A stretch of 64,000 bases of DNA from Sabulicella glaciei (GCF_026183895.1 NZ_JAPFQI010000022.1:1-64000), one strand, 5' to 3'; shown: positions 26,596 to 34,453, counted from the stretch's first letter. Notes: a model not told the origin generated them from the sequence alone. Numbers and translations: made by a program.

Positions 26596-26630
26596 CGGAG
26601 CATCGGGGGCGATCAGCGCCCGATGCTCCG
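26596..26630. terminator. Perfect 12-bp hairpin after recombinase fragment
   Basis: CGGAGCATCGGG and its exact complement are separated by 11 bases, starting ten bases after the fragment stop. There is no clear T tract. It is a likely terminator retained from the ancestral gene. Confidence 0.5.
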
Positions 26631-26865
26631 ATGACGGCAATTGTTGCTCCCGGCAGCAACCAGAGGTTGAACGCGATCATGCCTATTGTGGCCACGTCGT
26701 AACCGGTAATGCGCTGCCAGACCATTGATCACGCGTGGCTGGTGGAGCCGCTGGCGTGCGAGACTGAAGTCGTGGAACTGATGGCCGTGGCGCATGACCG
26801 TTAAGGGCGGAACGACCTTCTTCCAGGTGATGGACCGCAGAGGCGTGTCGTTGCCTCGCCGCCCC
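26631..26865. other. Accessory debris
   Basis: A minus-strand frame contains a hydrophobic piece, IGMIAFNLWLLPGATIAVIG, which cannot be assigned. No other feature. Confidence 0.3.
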
Positions 26866-27152
26866 CAGGGCCAAGATTTTAAAGGTATGGCGCCGAGCGT
26901 GAGGGCGCTGAAGGCGTCGGTGCTAGGCTGCACCCTTCGTCATAATGGCAACGCGCTGCCGCGCTGGGCCGTGGCAAACGCGATGGTGGACGTGGACCCA
27001 GCTGGTGGGCGAAAGTTGAGCAGGAAGCGCGCGGCCGGATCGACCAGTTGGTGGCGTTCGCCATAGCGGTGGCCCGGCGAGCCAGGAACCGGCAGCGCCG
27101 ACTTACGAAGGCAGAGGCTGGGTGCAATTCTGATGCCACGGCACCTACGTAG
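26866..27152 (+). pseudogene. Phage terminase large subunit, C-terminal fragment
   Basis: The frames encode APSVRALKASVLGCTLRHNG and ALPRWAVANAMVDVDPAGGR. After a one-base shift they continue GRIDQLVAFAIAVARRA. This is the order seen in the nuclease end of terminase large subunits (LRHNGNPVLRWAVANA...DPAGNRKLSK...RIDGLVALAMA). Only about 95 codons remain and the frame is broken, so it is prophage debris. The dispersed repeat copy B begins within its end. Confidence 0.55.
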
Positions 27153-27340
27153 GATTACGACCTATGCCGTCGCATCGGATGCGTGCAGAAAACTGGCCGG
27201 GCGCTCTGGGGAAATGGGGAGCGCGGCCGTGCGGGCGGGGGGAGCCCGCACGGCCTCACCTCAGCCGCTGGGATTGGGGGGAGAGCGGCAAAGGCTTGAT
27301 TCCCTTTAGCATTTTCCGCTGCGCCGTTCTCCACAATTTT
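27127..27340 (-). repeat. About 220-bp dispersed repeat, copy B
   Basis: Inverted homologue of 5652-5875, with an open frame on the same strand of the element (27155-27343) that shares NQAFAA and AAEVRPCG with copy A. The copies share roughly four of five bases by eye. It abuts the terminase fragment. Confidence 0.65.
27225..27255. terminator. GC-rich hairpin inside repeat copy B
   Basis: GGCCGTGCGGGC pairs with GCCCGCACGGCC across seven bases. Same core as the hairpins at 5744 and 12054. Confidence 0.5.
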
Positions 27341-27624
27341 CATACGTAGGAATGCGTGCGCAGCCGCATTGACCCGCCGGTAATGGCAGTTATGGCGGTG
27401 GACTCAGCAAGCAGGGAGCCTGGCACGTCGACCTACGAGCAATCAGGATGGATAGCTCTGTCACCGATTTAGCTCACCGCTCTCGCCTTCAACTGCTGTC
27501 GGAAAATTTGCCACTCGATTTATTACCACCCCATATCATCAGTGAATTCAGTCGCTTAAGACTTGGTGTATATTTTGCTTCTGAGTTCCTCGCGCACCTT
27601 TTTGTGCGGTTCGGGAGAGGAAAA

Positions 27625-28332
27625 ATGCGAGGAAGCATCACTTCGCGAGTTACGCGCCTTGCGCTTGGTTTGACAGTGAGCCTTTGCGCTCTGATAAGCA
27701 TACAATCGGCTCAAGCGGACGTAATATTCAATTTTAATCAGACAGGTCCGACTAATCTTGTTAGTTTTGGTCCAGGCGATAATTGGGATCCTGCTGGAGC
27801 CAAGGGCAGCACACGATTCGACGGACGCTTGATTGTAACGGATGAGCAGTACATCAATGGGTTCTCTTTCGATTACCGAAATTCAGTTCTGCCCAATGAT
27901 CCAGGCCTCCCGGCATATTTATCCTCGCTTCCTGATCTGCGGTTTACGTTTACCTATACTCCATGGGACGAGGTAGTCGCGGTACTCGACAATCAATTTC
28001 TCTTGGTATCTGGTAACAGCCTAGCTTCGGGGGGCGATGGTTATACGTTCAGCAGTGGTCCGTTCGGACAAAATTTCACGGGAAGCGTCATCAGCTCGCA
28101 GTCTGGCTCCCGTTTCTCCTTGACGCTTAGTAACGGGCGCTTCGAGGCTTCCTACGGGGATGACAATGCTTTTCGTGGGGATTGTAGCTCTGCCACTTGT
28201 GTCGTCGGCGGCCGCGTAGTCGTGACAGGGCCAAGGCCTGTTCCGGAGCCGGCGACGCTGGTCCTCCTCGGCACCGCATTGACGGGCCTAGGCTTGGTTC
28301 GTCGTCGCAGGATTAAGAGCGATACGCACTGA
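27625..28332 (+). CDS. PEP-CTERM sorting domain protein
   Basis: The 235-residue protein has a signal peptide (RVTRLALGLTVSLCALISI, cleavage after SAQA), an extracellular beta-rich body, and a classic C-terminal sorting signal: VPEPATLVLLGTALTGLGL followed by VRRRR. It should be exported and processed by an exosortase-type enzyme at the cell surface. No exosortase is nearby. The DNA here is visibly more AT-rich than its neighbours, consistent with transfer. The start is ATG 27625 after GGGAGAGG; the frame upstream to 27448 lacks such support. A terminator follows at 28360. Confidence 0.85.
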   Translation: MRGSITSRVTRLALGLTVSLCALISIQSAQADVIFNFNQTGPTNLVSFGPGDNWDPAGAKGSTRFDGRLIVTDEQYINGFSFDYRNSVLPNDPGLPAYLSSLPDLRFTFTYTPWDEVVAVLDNQFLLVSGNSLASGGDGYTFSSGPFGQNFTGSVISSQSGSRFSLTLSNGRFEASYGDDNAFRGDCSSATCVVGGRVVVTGPRPVPEPATLVLLGTALTGLGLVRRRRIKSDTH

Positions 28333-28359
28333 GACAGCTCTAATCTGCTCAAGCGTCTG

Positions 28360-28394
28360 ACGCGTCCGGGAGTGACCTGGGCGCGTTTCTTTTT
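28360..28394 (+). terminator. Rho-independent terminator of PEP-CTERM gene
   Basis: ACGCGTCCGGG and CCTGGGCGCGT form an imperfect 11-bp stem with a 5-base loop, followed by TTTCTTTTTG. Confidence 0.65.
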
Positions 28395-28402
28395 GTTGCC
28401 TA

Positions 28403-28483
28403 CTTATGGTGGTCCTGACCCCGGAAACTGGTCCAGGTGAAGCGCAAATTTTTCGGGCACGTGAGGCGCTTGGCTGTGGTGGT
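28403..28483. mobile_element. IS3-type end fragment
   Basis: CCCGGAAACTGGTCCAGG and TTTTTCGGGCA resemble the left end of the IS3 at 48209 (CCGGAAAACTGGTCCAGC, TTTTTCGGGCA) but belong to a diverged relative. The piece directly abuts the next IS3, suggesting nested or sequential insertions. Confidence 0.45.
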
Positions 28484-28495
28484 CCAGGTGCAGTG

Positions 28496-29341
28496 TTAGC
28501 CTCCGCCGGTCGTCGAACCCTCCACCGCTGGTGAAGGGCGTGTCAGCAAAAGGTATTCCTGCGGCGTCCGCTGGCCAAGAGCCATCTGAGGTCGGCTCTC
28601 GTTGTAGTCCCGTCGCCAAGCCTCGATCACCGCCCGTGCCTCGGCCACCGTTTCAAACCAGTGCAGGTTCAGGCACTCGTCGCGCAGCGAGCCGTTGAAC
28701 GTCTCGATGAACGCATTGTCCGTCGGCTTGCCAGGGCGCGAGAAGTCGATCCGTACGCCGTGGTGATAGGCCCACAGGTCGACCAGCTGACCAGTGAACT
28801 CCGCCCCATTGTCAACAAACACATACTTCGGGGCACCGCGCTGGCGCACCAAGCGGTTCAGCACTTCGACCACGTGCTCGCCCCGGAGCCGCTGGCCCAC
28901 CTCGATGGCCAAGCCTTCACGGCTGTAGACATCGACCACCGTCAGCGCTCGGAACTTGGTGCCCTGGCTGAGCTGATCGTGGATGAAATCCAGGCTCCAG
29001 GCCTCGTTTGGTCGTCTGGGAATGCAGCGTGCCTCCCGGTGCACTGCCATCTTGCGCCGCCTTGGCCGCTTGCTGCGCAGGGACAGGCCCTCCTCGCGGT
29101 ATAGACGCCAGACGAGGTTGCGGCTGACCTCCCAGCCGTCGCGCCGGAGCATGATGTGGATGCGTCGGTAGCCATAGCGGATTCGGGTCGCCGCGATCTC
29201 GCGCATGCGCTGACGGATCTCGAGACGCGGATCCCGCGTGCTCGGCTTGCGCTGCGTCGAGCGGTGTTGACGCGTCAGAGAACAAGCCCGGCGCTCGCTG
29301 TAGCCGTGGCGGCTCGCCACGTAGGCCACAACCTCCTTCAT
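28496..29341 (-). CDS. IS3-family transposase OrfB
   Basis: The 281-residue integrase-type transposase carries the N-terminal HTH_21 region (EIAATRIRYGYRRIHIMLRR) and the DDE core: WSLDFIHDQL (first Asp), VFVDNGAEFTG (second Asp), and DNAFIETFNGSLRDECLN (Glu). It overlaps orfA by four bases (ATGA at 29338-29341), the arrangement used for programmed -1 frameshifting to make OrfAB. Complete in length. Confidence 0.9.
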   Translation of the reverse strand: MKEVVAYVASRHGYSERRACSLTRQHRSTQRKPSTRDPRLEIRQRMREIAATRIRYGYRRIHIMLRRDGWEVSRNLVWRLYREEGLSLRSKRPRRRKMAVHREARCIPRRPNEAWSLDFIHDQLSQGTKFRALTVVDVYSREGLAIEVGQRLRGEHVVEVLNRLVRQRGAPKYVFVDNGAEFTGQLVDLWAYHHGVRIDFSRPGKPTDNAFIETFNGSLRDECLNLHWFETVAEARAVIEAWRRDYNESRPQMALGQRTPQEYLLLTRPSPAVEGSTTGGG

Positions 29342-29622
29342 GAGCGCGGGCCGGGAAACTTTTTTGACAGCACGTCCCGCAGCACGGCTTTGTCCAGGCT
29401 CAACTCCGCGACGAGCTTCTTCAGCCGGGTGTTCTCCTCCGCGAGCTGCTTGAACTCCCGGACCTGGTCGGTCTCCAGTCCAGCGTACTGCTTCTTCCAG
29501 CGATAGAAGGTCTGCTCCGAAATGCCGACCCGGCGCGTCAGCTCAACGACCGACAGGCCCAGCTCCGCCTGCTTCAGCACCGCAACAATCTGCTCCACCG
29601 AGTATCGCTTCTTCATGGCCAA
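29338..29622 (-). CDS. IS3-family transposase OrfA
   Basis: The 94-residue helix-turn-helix protein reads KKRYSVEQIVAVLKQAELG, then VGISEQTFYRWKKQYAGL and a leucine-zipper-like tail EFKQLAEENTRLKKLVAEL. It binds the element ends. Its stop overlaps the orfB start. Confidence 0.9.
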   Translation of the reverse strand: MAMKKRYSVEQIVAVLKQAELGLSVVELTRRVGISEQTFYRWKKQYAGLETDQVREFKQLAEENTRLKKLVAELSLDKAVLRDVLSKKFPGPRS

Positions 29623-29730
29623 TCTCCTCCGTCCAATCTGGGGAAATCCGCCGAAAAGCTAACATCAGGACCGGACCACTTCCGCCGTGTCACCTCACAC
29701 GCTGAACCCCTGAGGAGGGGGAAAGGTGCC

Positions 29731-30222
29731 ATGAAGCAGAAGCGATACACGGACGAGCAAATTGCCTTTGCCCTGCGGCAGGCGGAAAGCGGCACGGCGG
29801 TGGCCGAGATTTGCCGCAAGCTCGGCGTGTCCGAGCCCACGTTCTACCGGTGGAAGAAGCAGTTCGCCGAGATGGGTGTGGTGGAGATCCGGCGGCTCAA
29901 GCAGCTTGAGGAAGAAAACGCCAAGCTCAAGCGGCTTGAGGTGCAGGCCTGGCTGGACGCCGAGCGGGTCTTTGCCGTCAACGAGAACGGCCAACCCCTT
30001 TATCCGCTCTTCCAGTTCGACCCGGCCGGACAGCCGCGGCCGGAGTTTCGGCCCTTGCTGCGGGCGATGCGCGGCAAGCTCGAGGGCTGGCAATTGGCCG
30101 TCTGGCTGACGGGCCCCAATGCGGAATTTGCCGACTGGAGGATCCCGCTTGAGGTGATCGCGTATGATCCACGAGCCGTTGTCAGGGCCGCGGAGAGGTA
30201 CGTAGTCGAGCCGGACTACTGA
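29731..30222 (+). CDS. Chimeric protein: IS3 OrfA HTH fused to an antitoxin-like domain
   Basis: Codons 1-70 are an IS3 OrfA (KQKRYTDEQIAFALRQAESG, VSEPTFYRWKKQFAEMG, LKQLEEENAKLKRLE). From VQAWLDAERVFAVNENGQPL the protein changes completely to a different globular domain (YPLFQFDPAGQPRPEFRPLL, WQLAVWLTGPNAEFADWR, EVIAYDPRAVVRAAERYV). The second part resembles Xre/ParS-type antitoxin C-terminal regions. The fusion is in frame and uninterrupted at 163 residues, so the IS replaced the original N-terminal half. Its stop overlaps the ATG of a phosphoesterase fragment (ATGA), showing an old two-gene unit. If expressed, it could be a DNA-binding chimera. Confidence 0.6.
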   Translation: MKQKRYTDEQIAFALRQAESGTAVAEICRKLGVSEPTFYRWKKQFAEMGVVEIRRLKQLEEENAKLKRLEVQAWLDAERVFAVNENGQPLYPLFQFDPAGQPRPEFRPLLRAMRGKLEGWQLAVWLTGPNAEFADWRIPLEVIAYDPRAVVRAAERYVVEPDY

Positions 30223-30341
30223 TGCGCCTGCACGTCCTGTCCGACCTTCACTGCGAGTTCGGAGGCTTCGAGCCACCGGCCCTGGAGGCCGACGTGACGC
30301 TGCTCGCAGGCGACACTTTCATCGTCACGAAACCTATATGA
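30222..30341 (+). pseudogene. Metallophosphoesterase, N-terminal fragment
   Basis: Thirty-nine codons read MRLHVLSDLHCEFGGFEPPA, then LEADVTLLAGDTFIVTKP and stop. The first two metallophosphoesterase motifs (D-x-H and GD) are present, but a native gene has over 200 residues. The junction at about 30325 joins unrelated sequence. It was translationally coupled to the gene before it. Confidence 0.65.
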
Positions 30342-30370
30342 TAGCGCAGCAGCCGAGCAGGAGCGCCGCT

Positions 30371-30616
30371 ATGACGAACCGGCCCGAGGCCATTGACCCA
30401 GCTGCCCCGGACGGTCGCGTGCCCTTTCACCGCCTCACCGAAGCAGAGCGGGCCGAGGTGATGGCCCGGATGCACAAGAACTTCCGCAACCCAAGCGCGG
30501 AGATCCGCGAGTTCTACGCCACGATCGGGCAGCGGACGGGCGCCTCAGGCATCGACGAGAAGGGCCGCCTGGTGCGACAGCGGGCCGACGGGTCGCTGGA
30601 GGTCCTGGAGGAGTGA
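30371..30616 (+). CDS. Hypothetical 81-residue protein
   Basis: Starts at ATG 30371 after GCAGGAG and reads MTNRPEAIDPAAPDGRVPFH, EAERAEVMARMHKNFRNPSA and GASGIDEKGRLVRQRADGSL. It is hydrophilic with a protein-like composition; family unknown. It is convergent with and overlaps a doubtful frame on the minus strand (30514-30729); this one is the better candidate in the overlap. Confidence 0.55.
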   Translation: MTNRPEAIDPAAPDGRVPFHRLTEAERAEVMARMHKNFRNPSAEIREFYATIGQRTGASGIDEKGRLVRQRADGSLEVLEE

Positions 30617-30729
30617 TCTTGCCTCACCGCGTGACCGGCCTGGATCAGCCATAGGCCTTCCGGCTCGACGCCGGCCTCGCGGCAGAGTTCCTTGATGCGG
30701 CGCAGCATGGCGCAGGACATGGCCTTCAC
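30514..30729 (-). pseudogene. Small coupled ORF, 5' part only plausible
   Basis: A GTG at 30729 overlaps the stop of the next gene upstream (GTGA). The first 35 codons look real (CAMLRRIKELCREAGVEPEG, LWLIQAGHAV). Beyond 30617 the frame runs antisense to a better gene and loses protein character, so I read it as a truncated gene start. Confidence 0.35.
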
Positions 30730-31190
30730 GGCTCAGTTCCTTGCGGTCCCCGGACGGCCGCTTTCAGCGGGCCTGGCGAAGGGGTGCAAGTCGAGCGGCC
30801 ATGCGCCTGGGCCTCGGCCCAGGCCCGCTCGCCCCGCGTGACTTTCCATGTCCCCAGGGTGCGAAGCCGGCCATCGGGCGTGCCATGGCGCGCACAGGTT
30901 CGCCGGGACGCGTCCGACAGCTGGGCCAGGATCGCCTGGGCCGCCTTGACGCGCAGCGGGTTCGCCTCCGGCGCCGGCTTCGCGGCCACATCGATGCCAC
31001 CGAACTTCTCCCGCAGATGCGCGTGCGACAGGACGTCCCCGAGACCCGCAGCCGCCAACTGCTCCGCGGCGTCCTCGACGAGACCCAGCCAGCCGATCGG
31101 CAAGGCCTGGGGCGCTCGCCTCAGAGCCGGCACCAACGCGGCGATCCACGCACAACGGCTTTCCCACTCGCATTCGTCGGCTGGGATCAT
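30726..31190 (-). CDS. Hypothetical protein downstream of resolvase
   Basis: The 154-residue frame contains WLGLVEDAAEQLAAAGLGDV, LSHAHLREKFGGIDVAAKPA and KAAQAILAQLSDASRRTCAR, then a KVTRGERAW block. Composition is protein-like and helical. No family is recognised. It follows the resolvase pseudogene by about 30 bases on the same strand, an arrangement typical of plasmid or island cargo, and its stop overlaps the next start. Confidence 0.55.
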   Translation of the reverse strand: MIPADECEWESRCAWIAALVPALRRAPQALPIGWLGLVEDAAEQLAAAGLGDVLSHAHLREKFGGIDVAAKPAPEANPLRVKAAQAILAQLSDASRRTCARHGTPDGRLRTLGTWKVTRGERAWAEAQAHGRSTCTPSPGPLKAAVRGPQGTEP

Positions 31191-31220
31191 GGCTCAGCCT
31201 CGTCGGGGAGGAGGACCTCG

Positions 31221-32045
31221 TCAAACGCCGCGGTTATCCTCGCCCGAGAGCGCGCCTGGCGAAACCGTCCCTTTCGACGCCACCAGTTTGCTTCCGAAGT
31301 CGTCCTCGGCCGTCTGATCCTCAAGCCGCTGAATGGTGGACCGGCCGACGCCAAGGATCCGCACCACCTCGGCCTGGCTGCGGCTGGCGGCGAGCAATTC
31401 GCGGGCGTGATCGCGCTGCGCCGCCGTCAAGGCGGGCCGGCGCCCCAGCATCCGTCCGTTGCGCTTCGCCGCATCAAGGCCGGCCATGACGCGCCCGCGG
31501 ATGGTGCTGCGCTCCAGTTCTGCGAAGACCGCCACCATCTGCATCAAGGTGCGGCCGGCTGGCGTGCGCGTGTCGAAGCCCTCCGTGAGGCTGAGGAAGT
31601 GGATCTCCCGTTCATCCAGGTCCCGGAGCAGTTGCAGCACGCCCACGGTTGTGCGACCGAGCCGATCGAGCATTCACACCCCCAGGGTGTCGCCGGGCCG
31701 CAGCGCGGCAAGCGCCGCCTCGAGGCCGGGCCGCTGCATGACCGAGTAGCTGACGCCGTCGTCCACATGGACCACCGCGGCGCCGGCTTCGGCCAGCGCC
31801 TGGCGTTGCAGCTCGGCCGTTTGTTCACTTGTGGACACTCGAGCGTAGGCGATGAGGCGCGGCCCCTCCGGCAGCCCCTCGAACAGGGCGGGGGCGACCA
31901 CCTCCGCGCGGGCGGTTTGGGCAGATGCTTTTCTAGCCGGGTTTCTGGGCGGCCCCCCAGCCGCATCGTCGAAGCGTAGGCTCGTGAAGCTGCGCGCGGA
32001 CGGATCGGATATGAGACCATGGACATGTATTGAGATTGTCTGCAT
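31221..32045 (-). pseudogene. Serine resolvase/invertase, nonsense-mutated
   Basis: The N-terminal part has the resolvase catalytic motif LIAYARVSTSEQTAELQRQA and ends LAALRPGDTLGV before TGA at 31674-31676. The same frame continues at once with MLDRLGRTTVGVLQLLRDLD, LAELERSTIRGRVMAGLDAA and a HTH_Hin-type tail (SQAEVVRILGVGRSTIQRL). Family members have Trp before the LDRLGR motif, so TGG to TGA explains the break. It would otherwise encode a complete small serine recombinase with an N-terminal extension of about 60 residues. The 5' end slightly overlaps the divergent tupA start. Confidence 0.75.
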
Positions 32046-32892
32046 GACTCATGTCATGTGGAACGCCCTTCGCCGGTCCGCTCTTGCTGTGGCCTTCGCA
32101 GGGTTTGCTCTGCCGAGCATGGCACAGGAGCGCGCGATCACCGTCGCCAGCACGACGAGCACAGAGCAGTCGGGGCTGTTCGGCCACATCCTGCCGCTCT
32201 TCACGCGGGAGACGGGCATCGCGGTCCGCGTGTTGGCGCTCGGCACCGGGCGGGCGCTGGACGCGGGGCGTCGCGGCGATGCCGACGTGGTCTTCACGCA
32301 TGACCGTGAGGCGGAGGAGCGCTTCGTCGCCGGGGGTTTCGGAGGCCCGCGCCGCCACGTGATGTACAACGACTTCGTGCTGATCGGCCCGGCCAGCGAC
32401 CCCGCCCGTATCTCCGGGCTTCGCGACATCACGGAGGCAATGCGCCGCATGGCCGAGGCCCGCGCGCGCTTCGTCAGCCGCAGCGACCGCAGCGGCACGC
32501 ACACAGCCATACTTCGCCTGTGGCAGCTGGCTGGCGTGAGCCCAGCGCAAGGCCGCGGGCAGTGGAACCACGAGGTGGGCCAGGGCATGATCGAGACGCT
32601 GAACGCCGCCGCCGCGCAGGGCGCCTATGTGCTGTCGGATCGGGGCACTTGGTTGTCCTTCCGAAACCGCCAGGATCTGCGCATCCTGGCCGAGGGCGAT
32701 GAGCGTCTGTTCAACCAGTACGGCGTCATGGTCGTGAGCGCCGAGCGCCATCCGCACGTGAAGGCAGCCGAGGCACAGCGCTTCGTCGACTGGATCACCT
32801 CGCCTGCCGGGCAAGGCGCAATCGCCGGCTACAGGGTCAACGGCGAGCAGCTCTTCTTCCCGAACGCCGACAGGCCCGAGCCTGCCCCGTGA
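32044..32892 (+). CDS. tupA: Tungstate-type ABC transporter substrate-binding protein
   Basis: The 282-residue protein has a signal peptide (SALAVAFAGFALPSMA before QER). It carries the TupA/anion-binding start ITVASTTSTEQSGLFGHILP and matching motifs GTGRALDAGRRGDADVVFTH, FVSRSDRSGTHTAILRLW and LNAAAAQGAYVLSDRGTWLS. TupA binds tungstate, or molybdate more weakly, in the periplasm for delivery to TupB and TupC. Those partner genes are not adjacent: downstream is a broken fbp gene. So it is an orphan binding protein here. The start could also be 32056. Confidence 0.8.
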   Translation: MTHVMWNALRRSALAVAFAGFALPSMAQERAITVASTTSTEQSGLFGHILPLFTRETGIAVRVLALGTGRALDAGRRGDADVVFTHDREAEERFVAGGFGGPRRHVMYNDFVLIGPASDPARISGLRDITEAMRRMAEARARFVSRSDRSGTHTAILRLWQLAGVSPAQGRGQWNHEVGQGMIETLNAAAAQGAYVLSDRGTWLSFRNRQDLRILAEGDERLFNQYGVMVVSAERHPHVKAAEAQRFVDWITSPAGQGAIAGYRVNGEQLFFPNADRPEPAP

Positions 32893-32989
32893 AGGGGCCG
32901 TATCGGTGACCACCGGCCCTGCGCCTCCCTGATCGCCTCCTGCGGCGGCCCAACCACCAGCAGAGTGCTCGCTCGCAGGATCGGCTCGA

Positions 32990-33993
32990 TCACGCCCTGT
33001 GTTTGACGGCTTCCGCCACTACCTCCCGGCATCCCAGGATCACCGAAACGCGCTGGTGTAGGCTTGTAGGGACGATGTCGAGATGCGGCCGGTGCCGTCG
33101 CTGGCGCTCCCGCTTGCTTGCTCAATGAGCATCCCCAGGGGGTTCCCTTCGTACATCAAGCGAAGCTTGCCCGCCCGGTCCGGCTCTGGCGCGTCCCACC
33201 GGTAAAGGACGATGCCACCACGGGTCAGGATGCGCTGGACGTCGGCCACCATGGAGCCGGTCCAGCGCATGTTGAAGTCCGCCCCGCGTGGACCCTCCCT
33301 TCCTGCGAGGCAGTCTCAGATGTAGCGCCGCGCGCCCGGCGCCCAGTGGCGCTCGTTCGACATGTTGACGGCGAACTCGCGGTGCCCGCCTGGATTGGTC
33401 TTGTTGGGCTGTGTCGGCACCAAGGAGCCCACCTCGCGATCCAAGGTGAAGTCGAACACGCCCTGGCCAGAGGTCAGCACCAGCGTCGTCTGCAGCCCGT
33501 AGAGGGCGTAGCCCGCCGCGACCAAGTGCTGCCCGGCCTGGAGGAAATCGGCCTCCTCGGCGGGACGGTCAGAGAAATGCGGTGGCGCCTTCAGCACCGA
33601 GAAGATAGTGCCGATGCTGAGGTTGACGTCGATGTTGCTGGAGCCGTCGACCGGGTCGTAGACTAGCAGGTACTCGCCGCGCGGATAGCGGTGCAGGATG
33701 GGATGGACCGCCTCCATCTCCTCGGACGCCAGGGCAACAAGGTCGCCGCCCCACTCATTCGCCTCCAGCAGGATGTCGGTGGCGATGACGTCCAGCTTCT
33801 TCTGAACCTCGCCCTGGACGTTCTCCTGACCGAGGCAGCCCAGCACGCCGCCGAGTTCGCCCTTTTTGATGGTGTGGCTGATCGCCTTGCAGGCGCGGGT
33901 CACCACCTCGATCAGCAGACGCAGCTCGGGCGGCAGGGCGCTGCCCGCCTGCTGCTGCTCGATAAGGAAGCGGGAAAGGCTGACTCGCTGCAT
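32990..33993 (-). pseudogene. fbp: Fructose-1,6-bisphosphatase class I, disrupted twice
   Basis: The sequence reads through the whole enzyme: [15 protein letters not shown] start after AAGGAG, metal/substrate motifs [12 protein letters not shown] and [16 protein letters not shown], then [14 protein letters not shown]. An in-frame TGA follows at 33316-33318. The same frame then continues [38 protein letters not shown] and [20 protein letters not shown]. One base is missing in GGCCGCATCTCGAC, after which another frame gives the native end [16 protein letters not shown] to TGA at 32990. Active-site residues remain, but the product would be truncated. No cbb genes are nearby. Confidence 0.8.
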
Positions 33994-34084
33994 GCAGTTG
34001 GGCTCCTTACAATCAGGCATTGGCATAGCAGCGGCCCTGGCCCGCTAAGGCGAGCACGGCGGAAGGGCGGACTGCCCATTCGAC

Positions 34085-34453
34085 ATGCACAGCCTGGTGC
34101 CGATCCCCTGGCCAATCCTGCAGCTCGGGCCGCACGACCCGAAGTCCATCCAGTGGATGGCCGCCACCTGGGGTACCACCTGGACCCTGCGTCGCGTCGA
34201 GGAGGTGCCGATCACCAAGGAAGAAAAGAAGGCGTTGGTCCCAGGCCAAGCCCTTGTCCGATATCGCTTCTGGTCGGCCGACTGGTCGCGCTGGCAGGCG
34301 ATGGAGACGTTGAGAAAGGAATGGCCGGCGCCTGGCTTCCGGATGTCCTTCCAGGTGGACTGCGGAGCTTCGTCAGCAAGATGGGATAACCGAGAGAAAG
34401 CCTCTCAAGCGAGTGTATCTGCATCGTCAGCGAGACGATCGAGAGCGGCTTGA
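34085..34453 (+). CDS. YubB/DUF1281-like protein, plasmid or phage type
   Basis: The 122-codon frame contains SLVPIPWPILQLGPHDPKSI, QWMAATWGTTWTLRRVEEVP and YRFWSADWSRWQAMETLRKE. The pairing of a WGT.W block with a W..PW.A...L...P block is typical of the YubB ferredoxin-like (DUF1281, Api92) proteins of plasmids and phages, usually of unknown function. The native end is probably lost after MSFQVD, where the frame turns into low-complexity. It may be a truncated gene. Confidence 0.5.
   Translation: MHSLVPIPWPILQLGPHDPKSIQWMAATWGTTWTLRRVEEVPITKEEKKALVPGQALVRYRFWSADWSRWQAMETLRKEWPAPGFRMSFQVDCGASSARWDNREKASQASVSASSARRSRAA

Larger units (their letters stand above)
28484..29680 (-). mobile_element. 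IS3-family element, apparently intact
   Basis: About 1.2 kb with overlapping orfA and orfB. The ends show related sequences: TGGTCCAGGTGCAGTGTTAG at the left, and at the right, read inward, TGGTCCGGTCCTGATGTTAG. Both open reading frames are unbroken, making this the only fully intact-looking IS3 in the window. Confidence 0.7.
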
